Shown here piece by piece: positions 13,506 to 20,520 of a stretch of 20,520 nucleotides of DNA. The number at the start of each line of letters is the position of its first letter. The first letter of the stretch is position 1. Origin of the DNA: Limnohabitans sp. (GTDB lineage Bacteria > Pseudomonadota > Gammaproteobacteria > Burkholderiales > Burkholderiaceae_C); NCBI GenBank assembly GCA_024641725.1, contig JAHECM010000016.1, positions 1 through 20,520 of the forward strand. Reading direction: 5' to 3'. The notes under the pieces are model-generated. The model had not been told where the DNA came from, did no database searches, and saw only the letters and a list, made by a program, of their open reading frames with translations. Position numbers and translations under genes: made by a program.

Positions 13506-13871
13506 TTAGAACTGCAGGCCGGCTTCACGGGCCGCGTCAGCCAAAGCCTTGATGCGGCCGTGGTAGGCAAAACCAGCACGGTCAAATGCAACCTTCTCAA
13601 CGCCAGCGGCTTTTGCTTTTTCAGCAATGCGCTTGCCAATCAGCTGTGCAGCAACAGCGTTGCCGCCTTTGCCGGAGGCACCCAACTCTTTGCGGACATC
13701 GGCTTCTGCGGTGGAGGCGCTGGCCAACACTTTGGTGCCACAGCCAGAAATAACGCTGGCATAGATGTGCAAGTTGGTGCGGTTCACGCTCAGACGTGCC
13801 ACGCCTTGCTGTGCAATGCGGATGCGGGTCTGGCGTGCACGACGCAGACGCTGCTCTTTCTTGGTCAACAT
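13506..13871 (-). CDS. rplR: 50S ribosomal protein L18 (uL18)
   Basis: L18 binds 5S rRNA and anchors it to the central protuberance with L5. The 121 residues have the basic N-terminus KKEQRLRRARQTRIRI and the core RLSVNRTNLHIYA, and end AFDRAGFAYHGRIKALADAA. AAGGAG precedes the ATG, 11 bases after rplF. Confidence 0.98.
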   Translation of the reverse strand: MLTKKEQRLRRARQTRIRIAQQGVARLSVNRTNLHIYASVISGCGTKVLASASTAEADVRKELGASGKGGNAVAAQLIGKRIAEKAKAAGVEKVAFDRAGFAYHGRIKALADAAREAGLQF

Positions 13872-13882
13872 GATGCAGCTCC

Positions 13883-14416
13883 TTATTTCTTCTTGGTCTC
13901 TTTGATCGTGATCTTCTCATCCGAATAACGGATGCCTTTGCCTTTGTAAGGCTCAGGAGGACGAACAGCACGGATCTCAGCAGCAATTTGACCGACGCGC
14001 TGACGGTCAGCACCTTTGATCAAAATCTCAGTGGGTGTGGGGGTTGCCACAGTGATGCCAGCAGGCATCACGATGTCAACAGGGTGCGAATAACCAACGG
14101 CCAAGTTCAACTTGGTGCCAGCAGCCGCAGCCTTGTAACCCACGCCGACCAAGTTCAGCTTTTTCTCAAAGCCCTTGGTCACGCCAGTCACCATGTTGTT
14201 CACCAGCTGACGCAAGGTGCCGCTCATGGCGTTGGCTTCACGCGAATCGTTGGCGGGCACGAAACTGAGCTTGCCAGCTTCGTTGCTCACCTTGACCAGC
14301 GCATGGGCTGCAGTGACCAATTGGCCACCTGCGCCTTTGACGCTGATTTGGTCTTCTTTGATGGACACATCCACGCCAGCGGGGATGGTCACAGGCATTT
14401 TTCCTACTCGGGACAT
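13883..14416 (-). CDS. rplF: 50S ribosomal protein L6 (uL6)
   Basis: L6 lies at the base of the L7/L12 stalk near the sarcin-ricin loop. The 177 residues start MSRVGKMPVTIPAGVDV and carry two repeats of the L6 fold; the C-terminal signature PEPYKGKGIRYSDE is clear. I chose ATG 14416 with AGGAGA 7 bases upstream; the frame is open to 14467 but that part overlaps rpsH and has no family likeness. Confidence 0.98.
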   Translation of the reverse strand: MSRVGKMPVTIPAGVDVSIKEDQISVKGAGGQLVTAAHALVKVSNEAGKLSFVPANDSREANAMSGTLRQLVNNMVTGVTKGFEKKLNLVGVGYKAAAAGTKLNLAVGYSHPVDIVMPAGITVATPTPTEILIKGADRQRVGQIAAEIRAVRPPEPYKGKGIRYSDEKITIKETKKK

Positions 14417-14432
14417 TTCGTCTCTCCTGCCA

Positions 14433-14828
14433 TTAAGCGACGTAGCACAGCACTTCGCCACCGACACCGGCTGCGCGCGCTTTGCGGTCGGTCATCACAC
14501 CTTTGGGTGTGGTGACGATTGCGACGCCCAGGCCGTTTTGGACCTGAGGAATGGCATCGCGGCCTTTGTACACGCGCAGGCCAGGGCGGCTCACACGCTC
14601 AATACGCTCAATGACCGGACGGCCAGCGTAGTACTTCAGGGCGATTTCCAACTCGGACTTGCCGTCGTTAGATTTGACTTGGAAGCCATCAATGTAGCCC
14701 TCATCTTTCAGCACTTGGGCGATGGCCACCTTCACTTTGGAAGAGGGCACCGACACGCTGGTCTTAGCGACCATCTGTGCGTTGCGGATGCGGGTCAACA
14801 GATCGGCAATGGGATCACTCATGCTCAT
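14433..14828 (-). CDS. rpsH: 30S ribosomal protein S8 (uS8)
   Basis: S8 binds helix 21 of 16S rRNA and, in E. coli, represses the spc operon by binding mRNA at the rplE start. The 131 residues open MSMSDPIADLLTRIRNAQ and end with the family signature TTPKGVMTDRKARAAGVGGE. Of two nearby ATGs the first (14828) is 8 bases from AGGAGA and is preferred. A matching hairpin exists at the rplX/rplE junction in this window. Confidence 0.98.
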   Translation of the reverse strand: MSMSDPIADLLTRIRNAQMVAKTSVSVPSSKVKVAIAQVLKDEGYIDGFQVKSNDGKSELEIALKYYAGRPVIERIERVSRPGLRVYKGRDAIPQVQNGLGVAIVTTPKGVMTDRKARAAGVGGEVLCYVA

Positions 14829-14845
14829 GTTGTATCTCCTGCCGA

Positions 14846-15151
14846 TTACCAGCTGGCCTTGGTCACGCCCGGAATATTGCCTGCAAAGGCAAGTTCACGG
14901 ATCTTGGCGCGGCCCAGACCAAATTGACGGAATGTGCCACGTGGACGACCGGTGATTTCGCAACGGTTGCGCTGGCGGGTTGGGTTGGCGTTGCGCGGAA
15001 GCTTTTGCAGACCCAGTCGGGCTGCAGCACGCTCTTCGTCGCTGCGCTTGGCATCATTGGCAACAGCCTTGAGTTCCGCGTATTTTTTCGCGTACTTGGC
15101 TGCCAGTTTTTCACGCTTGAGCTCGCGCTCGATCAAAGCTACTTTAGCCAC
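14846..15151 (-). CDS. rpsN: 30S ribosomal protein S14 (uS14), zinc-free form
   Basis: S14 is a late-binding protein of the 30S head. At 101 residues this is the long, zinc-independent form; it lacks the paired CxxC motifs of the short form and carries RNRCEITGRPRGTFRQFGLG. The start is GTG at 15151 with GAGG 6 bases upstream and gives ...AKVALIERELKREKL. The upstream open frame to 15205 overlaps rplE. The gap from the rplE stop is 8 bases. Confidence 0.97.
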   Translation of the reverse strand: MAKVALIERELKREKLAAKYAKKYAELKAVANDAKRSDEERAAARLGLQKLPRNANPTRQRNRCEITGRPRGTFRQFGLGRAKIRELAFAGNIPGVTKASW

Positions 15152-15159
15152 GTGACACC

Positions 15160-15699
15160 TCAGTTCTTGAAGGGGAAGCGGAAAGCCGTCAAAAGTGCTT
15201 TGCACTCTTCGTCGGATTTGGCCGTTGTGGTGATGCTGATGTTGAGACCGCGCAAAGCATCAACTTTGTCGTACTCAATTTCAGGGAAGATGATCTGCTC
15301 TTTGACGCCGATGTTGTAGTTGCCACGGCCGTCAAATGCGCGACCAGAAATACCACGGAAGTCACGCACGCGGGGCAAAGCCACGGTGACGAAACGGTCC
15401 AGGAATTCATACATCTGCACGCCACGCAAAGTCACCATGCAACCGATGGGCTGCTGCTCACGGATTTTGAAACCCGCGATGGCTTTTTTGGCCTTGGTCA
15501 CCACAGGCTTTTGGCCTGCAATTTTGGTCAGATCGCCGACGGCGCTGTCCATGACTTTTTTGTCTGCAACGGCCTCGCTCACACCCATGTTCAGTGTGAT
15601 CTTGGTAATGCGCGGCACTTGCATGGGCGACTTGTAGCCAAATTTGGCAGTCAGCTCAGCGGCGATTTTGTCGCGATAGAGTTCTTGAAGACGTGCCAT
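15160..15699 (-). CDS. rplE: 50S ribosomal protein L5 (uL5)
   Basis: L5 binds 5S rRNA and contacts P-site tRNA. The 179 residues begin MARLQELYRDKIAAELTAKF and include PRITKITLNMGVSEA, GCMVTLRG and DFRGISGRAFDGRGNYNIG. The ATG is two bases after the rplX stop and lies inside a hairpin, the same place as the S8 operator of E. coli. Confidence 0.98.
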   Translation of the reverse strand: MARLQELYRDKIAAELTAKFGYKSPMQVPRITKITLNMGVSEAVADKKVMDSAVGDLTKIAGQKPVVTKAKKAIAGFKIREQQPIGCMVTLRGVQMYEFLDRFVTVALPRVRDFRGISGRAFDGRGNYNIGVKEQIIFPEIEYDKVDALRGLNISITTTAKSDEECKALLTAFRFPFKN

Positions 15700-15710
15700 T
15701 TTTATGCCAC
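15693..15710 (-). promoter_or_regulatory. Hairpin over the rplX stop and rplE start (candidate S8 operator)
   Basis: On the minus strand, arms GTGGCAT and ATGGCAC pair with one central G-G mismatch around loop AAAA. The 3' arm holds the rplE ATG, and the 5' arm and loop hold the rplX stop. Outer arms GAAGA and TCTTC can extend the helix beyond an asymmetric internal loop. In E. coli, ribosomal protein S8 represses translation at exactly this junction; function here is inferred from position and shape. Confidence 0.5.
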
Positions 15711-16022
15711 CTTGATTTCTTCGCCACTGGACTTGTAAACGCGCACGCGCTTACCGTCAGCCAGTTGCTTGATGCCCACGCGATCAGCCTTGCCAGAAGC
15801 GGCGTTGAAAATCGCCACATTGGATTGGTGAATCGGCATAGCCTTGTCGATGATGCCGCCGTTGGTACCCTTCATTGGGTTTGGCTTGGCGTGTTTTTTG
15901 ACGATGTTGATACCGTCAATCACCAGATGCGAATCATCGGCACGCAACGACACTTTGCCGCGCTTGCCTTTGTCACGACCAGTGATCACGATGACTTCGT
16001 CGCCTTTTACGATCTTGTTCAT
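15702..16022 (-). CDS. rplX: 50S ribosomal protein L24 (uL24)
   Basis: L24 is an assembly initiator that binds the 5' region of 23S rRNA near the exit tunnel. The 106 residues include the KOW motif VKGDEVIVITGRDKGKRGKV at 5-24 and VKKHAKPNPMKGTNGGII. AGAGGA precedes the ATG, 11 bases after rplN. Confidence 0.98.
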   Translation of the reverse strand: MNKIVKGDEVIVITGRDKGKRGKVSLRADDSHLVIDGINIVKKHAKPNPMKGTNGGIIDKAMPIHQSNVAIFNAASGKADRVGIKQLADGKRVRVYKSSGEEIKVA

Positions 16023-16033
16023 GGCGCGTCCTC

Positions 16034-16402
16034 TTAGAGCACTTCAGGGGCCAAAGACACGATCTTCATGAACTTCTCGGTACGCAGTTCACGCGTGACC
16101 GGGCCGAAGATACGGGTGCCAATGGGCTCCAACTTGGCATTCAGCAGCACTGCTGCGTTGCCATCGAATTTGATGAGCGAACCATCGCCACGGCGGATGC
16201 CCTTGGCAGTACGGACCACCACAGCACTGTAAACCTCGCCTTTTTTGACGCGGCCACGTGGAGCGGCTTCTTTGATGCTCACCTTGATGATGTCGCCAAC
16301 GCTTGCATAGCGACGCTTAGACCCGCCGAGCACCTTAATGCACAGCACGGACTTTGCGCCGGTGTTGTCAGCAACATCCAACCGAGATTCTGTCTGGATC
16401 AT
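16034..16402 (-). CDS. rplN: 50S ribosomal protein L14 (uL14)
   Basis: L14 is at the subunit interface and contacts 16S helix 14. The 122 residues begin MIQTESRLDVADNTGAKSV and include GGSKRRYASVGDIIKVSIKEA and GTRIFGPVTREL, all canonical. I chose ATG 16402 (standard length, GGGA about 8 bases upstream) over the open frame to 16423. It is the first gene of the array; rpsQ, which precedes it in the classical S10-spc arrangement, is not here, and the next gene upstream on this strand is glpD. Confidence 0.98.
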   Translation of the reverse strand: MIQTESRLDVADNTGAKSVLCIKVLGGSKRRYASVGDIIKVSIKEAAPRGRVKKGEVYSAVVVRTAKGIRRGDGSLIKFDGNAAVLLNAKLEPIGTRIFGPVTRELRTEKFMKIVSLAPEVL

Positions 16403-16584
16403 TTGTATATTCCCAACTTGCACCCCTCTGGCAAGCCACAGCCACCACAGGGATCAGTCTTGGGCCCGTCATTCACACCGCAAACCACTTGCAGCGCTTC
16501 AGATTGGGCAGATAACCACGCTTTTTGCAAAGCGAAGCCCTCAATTATGACAGGAAAAACTGGCCGGGCAAGCCCTTCGCCCAT
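16399..16584 (-). CDS. Possible 61-aa Cys-rich ORF upstream of rplN (doubtful)
   Basis: An open frame starts MGEGLARPVFPVIIEGFALQ and ends with a cysteine cluster, DPCGGCGLPEGCKLGIYK; its TGA overlaps the rplN ATG. The four cysteines (CGV, then C-x2-C-x4-C) could bind metal. Points against it: a predicted promoter for rplN lies inside it, so its start codon would be off that transcript; no Shine-Dalgarno site is evident; and third-codon GC is lower than in neighbouring genes. I do not recognise the protein. It may be a real small gene, a truncated one, or chance. Confidence 0.3.
   Translation of the reverse strand: MGEGLARPVFPVIIEGFALQKAWLSAQSEALQVVCGVNDGPKTDPCGGCGLPEGCKLGIYK
16519..16534 (-). 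promoter_or_regulatory. Tetraloop hairpin at the 5' end of the rplN transcript
   Basis: On the minus strand, arms CGCTTT and AAAGCG close a GCAA tetraloop (GNRA type), at or just after the predicted start of transcription. The rplN leader would be about 135 bases long. It may stabilise the 5' end or be a ribosomal-protein target; neither is shown. Confidence 0.4.
16544..16571 (-). promoter_or_regulatory. Predicted promoter of the spc operon
   Basis: On the minus strand, TTGCCC (16566-16571) is 16 bases from CATAAT (16544-16549), and the -10 carries an extended TG (TGTCATAAT). The promoter lies in the 239-base glpD-rplN gap. No convincing terminator follows glpD, so read-through from glpD is also possible. 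Confidence 0.5.
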
Positions 16585-16641
16585 TTTTTTCTGTGTTTGA
16601 GGTTAAATTTTTGCGCTTCGCCTCATCAACAGCGTAGGGTT

Positions 16642-18213
16642 TTAGCCGCTGTAGCGCTCACACAAAGCCAAGAATGCACCCAGCTGGGGGTCTTCACCGG
16701 TCTCAGCCCTCAGCAGTTCGGCCACTGCGGGCCCCATGGCCTTGGCTTTGGCAGCATCCAAAAACAAGGCGCGCCAACGACGTGCCAGCACATCCTCCAC
16801 GGTCCATGCGTACTCTTGCCGTGCCGCATAGCGCACCATCGCGGCCGTCAACCCCATGCCCAATTCAACGTCTGCGCCACCACACTCGCGCACCGCCTGC
16901 GCATCGCTGCCATACAGATGCCATCCCGGCGGCTCGGACAAGGCCACACCCCCCTCGTGCGGCCCAGCACCTTCTAGCACATGCGCTGCAGTTGCACCAC
17001 TTTCTCGCCAGGGCAAGCCGCCCTCCTTGAAGCAAGCCGCCATGACATCTTCAGCCATTGCACGGTATGTGGTCCACTTGCCGCCCGTGACCGTCACCAT
17101 CCCATTGGGATCCACCACGATCGTGTGCTCGCGCGACAAGCGCTGGGTGCCCGCGCCTTCTTTGTGTGTCGCAACCAGGGGACGCAATCCGACCCAGACA
17201 CTTTTTGCATCTTCGCGACGCACCTCACGCTGGAGCACCTTGCTCGCCTCTTGCAAAATAAACGCCAATTCCGACTCAAATGGCTCTGGCTCTCGCGGCA
17301 AGTCCTCGCGCGGCGTGTCTGTGGTGCCCAGAATCAGCGAGCCCAACCACGGCACCACAAACAACACACGGCCATCTTGTGTCTTCGGGACCAGCAGGGC
17401 ATGGTTGCCCGGCATGAAACTCCGGTCGACCACCACGTGCACCCCTTGGCTGGCCGACACAAGCCGCTGCGCAACGGCTTGGCCGACATCGGCCAGCGCT
17501 TGCTCGCGCACCCCGTCGACCCAGACCCCCGTGGCATTGACCACCGCACGCGCCAGCACGGTGTAAACACCTTGCCCGCGTCTGTCTTGCAAGTCCAATG
17601 CATAGCGTGCGCCATCCTCGCGCTTGTCCTTGAGGCGATGCACGCGTTTGACGGCCATGTAATTGACCGGCACCCCACCGGCTCTCTCGATCGAACGGGC
17701 CAGCGACAGCGCCAGCCTGGCATCGTCAAACTGCCCATCCCAGTATTGAACGCCTCCGCGCAAGCCTGCAGGCTGCACACCCGGCAAAGCCGCCAAGGTT
17801 TGGGACCGATTGAGCAGCTGCGTGCTGCCAAGGCCCGACGGACCCGCCAGCAGGTCGTAAATTTTGAGACCCATGCCATAAAAAGGCGTCTGCCACCACC
17901 GATAGGACGGCATGACAAATGGCAACGGCTGCGCCAAGTGGGGCGCCAAGCTCAGCAAGGTGGCACGCTCTGACAAAGCCTCACGCACAAGGGAGACATT
18001 GCCCTGCGCTAAATAACGCACCCCACCGTGCAGCAACTTGGTGGAACGCGATGAAGTCCCGCCGGCAAAGTCATGCGACTCCAGCAAAAGCACCGAAAAG
18101 CCGCGCAGCACAGCATCCAAGGCAACGCCCAGACCAGTCGCCCCCCCGCCGATCACCACCAGGTCGTGTACGGCATGCGGGGCCAATGCGGCCAACTGTT
18201 GTGCTCGGTTCAT
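16642..18213 (-). CDS. glpD: Glycerol-3-phosphate dehydrogenase, FAD-dependent (aerobic)
   Basis: GlpD oxidises sn-glycerol 3-phosphate to dihydroxyacetone phosphate at the inner membrane and passes electrons to quinone. The 523 residues open with the FAD-binding Rossmann motif VVIGGGATGLGVALDAVLRG at about 18-37 and continue with ESHDFAGGTSSRSTKLLHGG and VRYLAQGNVSLVREAL. Later signatures are NATGVWVDG, GSLILGTTDTP and TVTGGKWTTYRAMAED, and the C-terminal helical domain is present (CGGADVELGMGLTAAMVRYA). E. coli GlpD has 501 residues, so the length is normal. The gene is divergent from glpR-glpK across 139 bases with GlpR-like half-sites. It pairs with GlpK in glycerol catabolism. Confidence 0.95.
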   Translation of the reverse strand: MNRAQQLAALAPHAVHDLVVIGGGATGLGVALDAVLRGFSVLLLESHDFAGGTSSRSTKLLHGGVRYLAQGNVSLVREALSERATLLSLAPHLAQPLPFVMPSYRWWQTPFYGMGLKIYDLLAGPSGLGSTQLLNRSQTLAALPGVQPAGLRGGVQYWDGQFDDARLALSLARSIERAGGVPVNYMAVKRVHRLKDKREDGARYALDLQDRRGQGVYTVLARAVVNATGVWVDGVREQALADVGQAVAQRLVSASQGVHVVVDRSFMPGNHALLVPKTQDGRVLFVVPWLGSLILGTTDTPREDLPREPEPFESELAFILQEASKVLQREVRREDAKSVWVGLRPLVATHKEGAGTQRLSREHTIVVDPNGMVTVTGGKWTTYRAMAEDVMAACFKEGGLPWRESGATAAHVLEGAGPHEGGVALSEPPGWHLYGSDAQAVRECGGADVELGMGLTAAMVRYAARQEYAWTVEDVLARRWRALFLDAAKAKAMGPAVAELLRAETGEDPQLGAFLALCERYSG

Positions 18214-18225
18214 GAATACCCCAAG

Positions 18226-18330
18226 GAATGTCCGAATTTTTTCGCTTGGTGCATTTTAATGTTCGTTTTTAATCCTTTTACCGGAGTGATTTCCCTAGGC
18301 TGCCGTAACGAGTTTTCGTTTATGTTCGAA
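18226..18330. promoter_or_regulatory. glpD/glpR divergent control region with GlpR-like half-sites
   Basis: Three same-direction motifs of form ATGTYCG occur at 18228-18234 (ATGTCCG), 18259-18265 (ATGTTCG) and 18322-18328 (ATGTTCG). E. coli GlpR operators contain ATGTTCG-like half-sites. The third is part of an imperfect dyad around TTCGAA, preceded by AACGAGTTTTCGTTT. On the minus strand, TAAAAT (about 18255-18260) is a possible glpD -10. The whole 139-base gap is notably A/T-rich compared with the flanking genes. Binding by the GlpR encoded next door is inference. Confidence 0.5.
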
Positions 18331-18352
18331 TACAGCCCATCTGAAAGTAGCC

Positions 18353-19123
18353 ATGGACCTGAACCCCCGACAAACCCAATTGATCGATGCCGTGCGACTG
18401 CAAGGCCCGGTGTCGATCGAATCGCTGGCAGAACGCTTTGGCGTGACCCTGCAAACCGTGCGCCGAGACGTGCAACGGCTGGCCGAAGCCGGTCTGCTGG
18501 CGCGCTTTCATGGCGGCGTGCGCCTGCCGGGCTCCACCACCGAAAACATCGCTTACCGCCAACGCCAAGCCATGCAGTCCGAAGGCAAGCAGCGCATTGC
18601 CAAGGCGATTGCCCAGCGCATCCCGAACGACTGCTCGCTGATCATGAACATTGGCACCACCATCGAAGCCGTGGCCCATGAACTGCGCAGCCACAGAGGC
18701 TTGCGCGTGATCACGAACAACCTGCACATTGCAGCGGCCCTGAGCACCAACCGCGACTGCGAAGTGATCGTGGCCGGCGGCGTGGTGCGCAGTGCAGACC
18801 AAGGCATCGTGGGTGAGGCCACGGTGGACTTCATCAGCCAATTCAAGGTCGACATGGCCCTGATCGGCATCAGTGGCGTGGAGTCCGATGGCACGCTGCG
18901 CGACTACGATTACCGCGAAGTCAAAGTCACACGCACCATCATGGCCCATGCCCGCGAAGTTTGGCTGGCCGCTGACCACTCCAAATTCAACCGCCCTGCC
19001 ATGGTGGAGTTGGGGCACTTGAGAGACATTGATGTGTTCTTCACAGACCAAGCGCCGCCGGCCAACTACTCAGATTTACTGAGCCAAGCGGACGTGGAAT
19101 GCGTCGTCGCGGCGCTCGCATAA
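18353..19123 (+). CDS. glpR: DeoR-family repressor of the glycerol regulon
   Basis: GlpR represses glycerol 3-phosphate genes and is released by glycerol 3-phosphate. The 256 residues carry the DeoR helix-turn-helix SIESLAERFGVTLQTVRRDV (about 21-40) followed by RLAEAGLLARFHGGV. The effector-binding domain has IMNIGTTIEAVAHEL, VITNNLHIAAAL, VAGGVVRSADQGIVGEAT and LAADHSKFNRPA, as in GlpR. The ATG has only GAAAG upstream, a weak ribosome site. Divergence from glpD and an 18-base gap to glpK support the name over other DeoR regulators. It probably controls both directions from the shared gap and may repress itself. Confidence 0.9.
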   Translation: MDLNPRQTQLIDAVRLQGPVSIESLAERFGVTLQTVRRDVQRLAEAGLLARFHGGVRLPGSTTENIAYRQRQAMQSEGKQRIAKAIAQRIPNDCSLIMNIGTTIEAVAHELRSHRGLRVITNNLHIAAALSTNRDCEVIVAGGVVRSADQGIVGEATVDFISQFKVDMALIGISGVESDGTLRDYDYREVKVTRTIMAHAREVWLAADHSKFNRPAMVELGHLRDIDVFFTDQAPPANYSDLLSQADVECVVAALA

Positions 19124-19141
19124 CCCCCAAGGACAATTTTG

Positions 19142-20520
19142 ATGCGCTACATCCTCGCCCTGGACCAAGGCACCTCCAGCTCACGCAGCATCGTGTTTGA
19201 TGCCACCGGACAAGTCGTTGCCATGGCGCAGCGCGAATTCCGGCAGATTTATCCACAGCCCGGCTGGGTCGAGCACGACCCCCAAGAAATTTGGAGCAGC
19301 CAACTGGCCACAGTCCACGAGGTCTTGGCCAAAGCCGGACTGCAAGCCTGCGACATGGCGGCCATCGGCATCACCAACCAGCGTGAAACCACGGTGGTCT
19401 GGAACCGCCGCACGGGCGAGCCAATTTACAACGCCATCGTCTGGCAAGACCGCCGCGCCGCGCCCACCTGCGCCGCGCTGCGCGCTCAGGGCCACGAAGA
19501 CACGGTGCGGGCCAAAACCGGTTTGATCCTTGACGCCTATTTTTCGGGCACCAAACTCCAATGGATCTTGGACCAAGTGCCTGGCGCCCGCGCCTTGGCC
19601 GAACGCGGCGAACTGGCTTTTGGCACCGTGGACACTTGGCTGATCTGGAAGTTGACAGCGGGCCGCGCTCACGTCACCGATGTCAGCAATGCCGCACGCA
19701 CCCTGCTGCTGAACGTCCACACCAACACCTGGGACAGCGATTTGATGGCCCTGATGAACATCCCGCCCTCACTCATGCCCCAAGTGATGCCGTCCAGCGC
19801 CCACTTTGGCGAAACGGATGCAGCGCTTCTGGGCACATCGCTGGTGATCGGCGGGGTGGCCGGAGACCAACAAAGCGCCCTGTTTGGCCAGGCGTGCTTT
19901 TCGCCCGGCATGGCCAAAAACACCTACGGCACGGGCTGCTTCATGCTGATGCACACCGGGGCCAACTTTCAGCCCAGCCACAACGGCCTGATCACCACAG
20001 CAGCGGCGCAAGTCAACGCCACGCCCCAATACGCGCTGGAGGGCAGCGTCTTCATCGGCGGCGCGGTGGTGCAGTGGCTGCGCGACGGCCTGCGCGCCAT
20101 TTCATCCAGCGGCGAAATCGAAGGCCTGGCCCACAGCGTGCCCGACGCAGGCGGCGTGATGTTTGTGCCCGCCTTCACAGGCCTGGGCGCGCCCTACTGG
20201 GACGCCAACGCACGCGGGGCCATCGTCGGCCTGACACGCGGCTCCACGGTGGCCCACATTGCGCGGGCGGCACTGGAGAGCATTGCGTTTCAAAGCGCCG
20301 CCTTGCTGCAAAGCATGAACCGCGACGCCATCGCGGCAGGGGGTGTGCCCGTCACTGAACTGCGGGTCGACGGCGGCGCCTGCGTCAACGACTTGCTGAT
20401 GCAAATCCAAGCGGACTTGCTGGGCATCCCCGTTGTGCGACCAGCGGTGACCGAGACCACCGCACTGGGCGCGGCCTATCTCGCTGGCCTGCATGCAGGG
20501 GTGTACAGCGGACTCGACGA
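19142..20520 (+). CDS. glpK: Glycerol kinase, C-terminus cut by the window edge
   Basis: GlpK phosphorylates glycerol with ATP to sn-glycerol 3-phosphate, the substrate of GlpD. The frame is open for 459 codons to the last base; about 40 residues are expected beyond the edge. FGGY-kinase motifs are clear: LALDQGTSSSRSIVFD at the N-terminus, AIGITNQRETTVVW, NAIVWQDRRAA, GTVDTWLIWKLT, GGVAGDQQSALFGQ, KNTYGTGCFMLM, GLGAPYWD and RVDGGACVNDLLMQIQADLL. Where E. coli GlpK has the GGKGGTR loop that binds fructose 1,6-bisphosphate, this protein reads AALLGTSLVIGG. AAGGA lies 8 bases before the ATG. No glpF is seen in the window. Confidence 0.95.
   Translation, partial: MRYILALDQGTSSSRSIVFDATGQVVAMAQREFRQIYPQPGWVEHDPQEIWSSQLATVHEVLAKAGLQACDMAAIGITNQRETTVVWNRRTGEPIYNAIVWQDRRAAPTCAALRAQGHEDTVRAKTGLILDAYFSGTKLQWILDQVPGARALAERGELAFGTVDTWLIWKLTAGRAHVTDVSNAARTLLLNVHTNTWDSDLMALMNIPPSLMPQVMPSSAHFGETDAALLGTSLVIGGVAGDQQSALFGQACFSPGMAKNTYGTGCFMLMHTGANFQPSHNGLITTAAAQVNATPQYALEGSVFIGGAVVQWLRDGLRAISSSGEIEGLAHSVPDAGGVMFVPAFTGLGAPYWDANARGAIVGLTRGSTVAHIARAALESIAFQSAALLQSMNRDAIAAGGVPVTELRVDGGACVNDLLMQIQADLLGIPVVRPAVTETTALGAAYLAGLHAGVYSGLD

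Noticed and set aside
16981..17973. A 330-codon plus-strand frame opposite glpD
   Set aside because: It is the antisense shadow of glpD, which shows full FAD-dehydrogenase motifs.

Overview
This window is core chromosome of a GC-rich betaproteobacterium, most likely Burkholderiales and close to Comamonadaceae. The pointers are the gene order rpe-gph-trpE-trpG-trpD-trpC, apaG divergent from rpe, a spc operon starting at rplN with no rpsQ in front of it, and the general look of the proteins. The family assignment is inference; no search was run. I see no mobile element, CRISPR array, prophage or defence system. The interest lies in small genes and RNA-level control signals inside conserved operons.

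Left part (1-5114, minus strand): a carbohydrate-phosphate pair (rpe, gph) is followed by the tryptophan operon trpE-trpG-trpD-[46-codon membrane ORF]-trpC, with trpC cut by the window edge. The 320-base gap between gph and trpE holds a good sigma70-type promoter, a 31-codon leader peptide ORF with a Trp-Pro-Trp run, and several overlapping hairpins. This looks like a transcription attenuator that senses charged tRNA-Trp.

Middle left (5143-7573, plus strand): apaG-thiL-pgpA-pncC, closely packed. They act in a presumed protein-interaction role (ApaG), thiamine diphosphate synthesis, phosphatidylglycerol synthesis and pyridine nucleotide salvage. The run ends at a strong, symmetric, bidirectional terminator.

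Middle (7597-16402, minus strand): the spc and alpha ribosomal-protein operons form one array, rplN-rplX-rplE-rpsN-rpsH-rplF-rplR-rpsE-rpmD-rplO-secY-rpmJ-rpsM-rpsK-rpsD-rpoA-rplQ. The initiator tRNA-fMet gene follows rplQ and shares the bidirectional terminator. Most gene junctions are 2-24 bases, but the four before rpmJ, rpsD, rpoA and rplQ are 79-104 bases and each holds a hairpin. A hairpin over the rplX/rplE junction matches the position of the S8 translational operator known from E. coli.

Right part (16642-20520): a glycerol regulon. glpD (minus) is divergent from glpR-glpK (plus), across a 139-base region with three GlpR-like half-sites. glpK is cut by the right edge. Its fructose-1,6-bisphosphate loop appears to be missing.
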